DNA from: Hyphochytrium catenoides
Taxonomy: Eukaryota > Sar > Hyphochytriomycetes > Hyphochytriales > Hyphochytriaceae
Reading direction: 5' to 3'
DNA: 13,640 nt
Assembly (NCBI GenBank): GCA_900088475.1
Contig: FLMG01000697.1
Location: 4,200 to 17,839 of the forward strand
Part shown: positions 11,937 to 13,640 of the stretch, piece after piece
Position numbering within the stretch: position 1 is the stretch's first letter
How the letters are laid out: every line of letters starts with the position of its first letter
Notes under the pieces: model-generated
Told to the model about the DNA's origin: nothing
Database searches by the model: none
The model's input: the letters and a program-made list of their open reading frames with translations, nothing else
Made by a program: the position numbers and the translations under genes

Positions 11937-12909
11937 CTGATTGGCGAAGAAGAGCTCTGGGTCATCTGCGTATTGCACCTCTCTCTGTTCCTCCTCTGCA
12001 TCCGGCTGCCACTTGAAGAGGAAGATGAGGCCGTACACAGGCCTTGGAGTTGGAGGAGCAAGGGAGTAAGACAGAAGGTGAGTGAGGGAAGGACGCGTCA
12101 CAGAGAAGAAAGAGAGAAAAATCAAGAGAGAGAGAGTATATATAGAGAGAGAAAGTTGAGAGAGAGAAAAAAAAGAGAGAGAGTAATAGTAAACTGAAGA
12201 GAAAGGTGGGAGCCGTGTGGGAGAGACCAAACTGCTTGGTATTGGGCATTGTTAAGGGCAGAGATGTCGAGATTAGATAGACAGAGAAAGCGAGAGAGTG
12301 AGAGCGAGAGAAAGAGATTGCGACAGAATGAAAGCATAGCATGTCTCCATTGGAAGGGAGAGAGAGAGCTGGCGTACTGGATATCTCTGAAGGCCTCTTC
12401 ATCTAAAGAATAGAGCTCTTCCACCTGCACATCCTTCACCCCAATCCCCTCTATCAGAGCCGTAAAGACACCTGACGGAGAAGGGGAGAGAGAGAGAGAG
12501 AGATAGATAGCGGCGAGAGAGAGAGAGAGGGAGACGAACGGGTCAGAGAGCATAACAAGCAGCAAAACCAGAGAGAGAGAGAGACAGACCAAAGAAGAGA
12601 GAAAGAGATATGAGAGAGAACGAACAGAATTGTTACGAGCAGGTGGGAAGAAGAGAAGAGATCCTGGAAAGGGAAGACTGAAGTAGACGGGGAGAAGTCG
12701 AAGATGTGGAAAAGAGAGGAAGGCACCACGTCAAGGAAGAGAAAAGAAGAGGGCAGAGGGAGCGTTAACCTTAACGCCATTTCTCTCTCTCTCTCTTCAC
12801 TCTCTCTCTCTCTCTCTCTCTCTTTTTCCTTTTTCTCCCTCTCTCCCTCTTCTTCTGCATCCGTTCTCTCACCTGGGTCTGACTCAATGGTGCACCAGCC
12901 TGAAGCCAT
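9137..12909 (-). CDS. UCHL5: Ubiquitin C-terminal hydrolase UCH37/UCHL5, 11 exons, complete
   Basis: Exons in transcript order: 12909-12873, 12471-12378, 12042-11937, 11655-11536, 11207-11146, 11033-10991, 10639-10485, 10127-10082, 9790-9721, 9590-9496, 9259-9137 (951 nt, 316 aa; human 329). UCH37 is a cysteine-protease deubiquitinase that trims ubiquitin chains on the 26S proteasome, where it binds Rpn13; in animals it also associates with INO80. Seen: N-terminal [37 protein letters not shown] with oxyanion Gln79 and nucleophile Cys85; [11 protein letters not shown]; crossover-loop region with [12 protein letters not shown]; catalytic His159 in DVYHF; catalytic Asp174 in [17 protein letters not shown]; a charged coiled-coil segment; and [12 protein letters not shown] (278-289) in the C-terminal ULD used to bind Rpn13. 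All active-site residues are present. Reading phases agree across all ten junctions. Two acceptors are AAG (at 12045-12043 and 9593-9591). The ATG at 12909 gives an N-terminus matching the family. Confidence 0.96.
10713..10741. repeat. (GA)n tract in UCH37 intron 6
   Basis: About 14 GA units on the + strand, hence (CT)n in the UCH37 transcript. It lies about 75 bases upstream of the acceptor that precedes the catalytic-His exon. Confidence 0.92.
11895..11933. repeat. (CT)n tract at the 5' end of UCH37 intron 3
   Basis: On the UCH37 sense strand this reads GTAAGAGAGAG..., so the GA repeat begins inside the donor site itself. It is complementary to the CU-rich 3' end of the same intron (11660-11750, GA on the + strand). 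Confidence 0.93.
12485..12534. repeat. (GA)n tract at the 3' end of UCH37 intron 1
   Basis: GA repeats with a GATAGATAG and a CGGC interruption. In the transcript this is the CU-rich tract just before the exon 2 acceptor. GA-rich sequence continues to about 12620. Confidence 0.92.
12781..12823. repeat. (CT)n tract near the 5' end of UCH37 intron 1
   Basis: Two CT blocks split by TTCA. In the transcript this is a GA tract about 50 bases downstream of the first donor, complementary to the tract at 12485-12534. Confidence 0.92.
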
Positions 12910-13040
12910 GACTGCGAGACTTAAAGGCGGGCGTGGACGACGAGAATGGAAGAAGGATGCAGCTTGACTAGCGATGGATGAAGAAGAAGAGAGACAGGGG
13001 AAGAGAGTAGGAAAGAGCAAACAAGTGCCAATGTGATGAC

Positions 13041-13062
13041 AAGAGAGAGAGAGAGAGAGAGC
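13041..13062. repeat. (GA)n tract
   Basis: About 10 GA units upstream of the UCH37 start. Confidence 0.9.
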
Positions 13063-13257
13063 GCAAGAGGAAGGTAGAGACAGGAGATGACGGTGAGATT
13101 TCTCTTCTCTTCGGCCGCTAAAGGTGGTTCTCGCTTGAGGAGAAGCGCAGTTTATGAATGAGCACAGGCGAGGAGAAGCACAGTGAGGATATGGGAGAGA
13201 GGAAGCAAGAGCAGACAGATAAAGAGACTCAGAGACTCAGAGTTAGAGAGCCGAGTA

Positions 13258-13466
13258 AGAGAGTGAGAGAGTGAGAGAGTGAGATAGATAGAGAGAGAGA
13301 GAGAAAGAGAGAAAGAGAGAAAGAGAGGAAGAGAGAACGAAGAATGAGGAGAGAGAGCGAGCGAGCGAGAGAGAGCGAGAGAGAGAGAGAGAGAGAGGGA
13401 CAGAGAGAGAGAGAGAGAGCGAGAGCGAGAGAGAGAGGGAGAGAGAGAGAGAGAGAGAGAAAGAGA
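13258..13466. repeat. Long imperfect (GA)n block, about 209 bp
   Basis: Nearly pure purine on the + strand, made of GA units with GTGA, GATAGATA, GAAA, GCGAGC and GGGA variants. Open frames here read Arg-Glu on one strand and Ser-Leu on the other and are repeat artefacts. Confidence 0.93.
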
Positions 13467-13600
13467 TCGAAGAGAGGGATGCTGAGGAAGAGACACAAAA
13501 CAGATTTTAGCGAAAAGGATTCCCTGGACGTTAACCGCTAACGATGGGGGCATTCTTCCTTTTTCCTTGGTTGATGATCATACGACGAATAGAGGAAGGG

Positions 13601-13640
13601 GAGAGAGAGAGAAAGGAGAGAGGTAGAGAGAGAGAGAGAG
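13601..13640. repeat. (GA)n tract cut by the window end
   Basis: GA repeats with AAAG and GGTA interruptions running to the last base, so its full length is unknown. Confidence 0.88.

Larger units (their letters stand above)
12910..13640. other. Upstream region of UCH37, purine-repeat rich
   Basis: About 730 bases with no assignable gene. Adjacent to the UCH37 ATG the minus strand reads CCTTTAAG about 15-20 bases upstream, a weak TATA-like element. Most of 13040-13465 is GA repeat. A non-repetitive island at about 13495-13580 allows a minus-strand ATG ORF (ATG at 13553, beginning MPPSLAVNVQGILFAKI) and a plus-strand frame ending TDFSEKDSLDVNR with TAA at 13539-13541. Neither is recognisable, and one may be an exon of a gene beyond the window. 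The window ends inside another GA tract (from about 13601). Confidence 0.5.

Noticed and set aside
13152-13553. A 133-codon minus-strand frame with Ser-Leu and Ser-Arg repeats
   Set aside because: Apart from its first 17 or so residues it is the (GA)n block read on the other strand.
4455-13640. GA repeats as telomeric, CRISPR or transposon sequence
   Set aside because: They are plain dinucleotide microsatellites with no spacers, no terminal inverted repeats with a transposase, and no telomere-type unit.

Overview
This is nuclear DNA from a eukaryote, most likely a protist. It holds three multi-exon protein genes whose spliceosomal introns are mostly 50-470 bp and use GT-AG borders. The standard code fits, and all three genes stop with TAG. 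The lineage cannot be fixed from the sequence. Rpt2 carries the GEPGTGKT form of Walker A seen in plants. A PH-RasGAP architecture and very (GA)n/(CT)n-rich introns would fit an amoebozoan or similar protist, but that is a weak inference.

Layout: (1) 1-500 is the 5' flank of the first gene, with a TATA-like box near 402. (2) 501-3747 (+) encodes the 26S proteasome base ATPase Rpt2 (PSMC1/RPT2) in eight exons, 446 aa, complete from the N-myristoylation glycine to the C-terminal HbYX motif. (3) 3748-6101 is about 2.35 kb dominated by long (GA)n and (CT)n tracts. It contains a few coding-like islands on the minus strand (about 3778-4694) that may be a small unrecognised gene. (4) 6102-8943 (+) encodes a PH domain plus RasGAP domain protein in two exons, 789 aa, with a very Lys/Glu-rich (KEKE-like) N-terminus. 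(5) 8944-9136 is a 193 bp convergent intergenic gap. (6) 9137-12909 (-) encodes the proteasome-associated deubiquitinase UCH37/UCHL5 in eleven exons, 316 aa, with the Gln/Cys/His/Asp active site and the C-terminal ULD. (7) 12910-13640 is the upstream region of UCH37, largely purine repeats, with one non-repetitive island near 13500-13580.

Two of the three genes encode parts of the same machine: Rpt2 is in the base of the 19S regulatory particle, and UCH37 docks on it through Rpn13. The RasGAP between them is a signalling protein with no established link to the proteasome. Their adjacency may be chance.

The strongest unexplained pattern is intron architecture. Many introns are purine-rich (GA) after the donor and pyrimidine-rich (CU) before the acceptor, so the two ends of one intron could pair with each other in the pre-mRNA. 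No CRISPR array, tRNA, rRNA or transposon was recognised.
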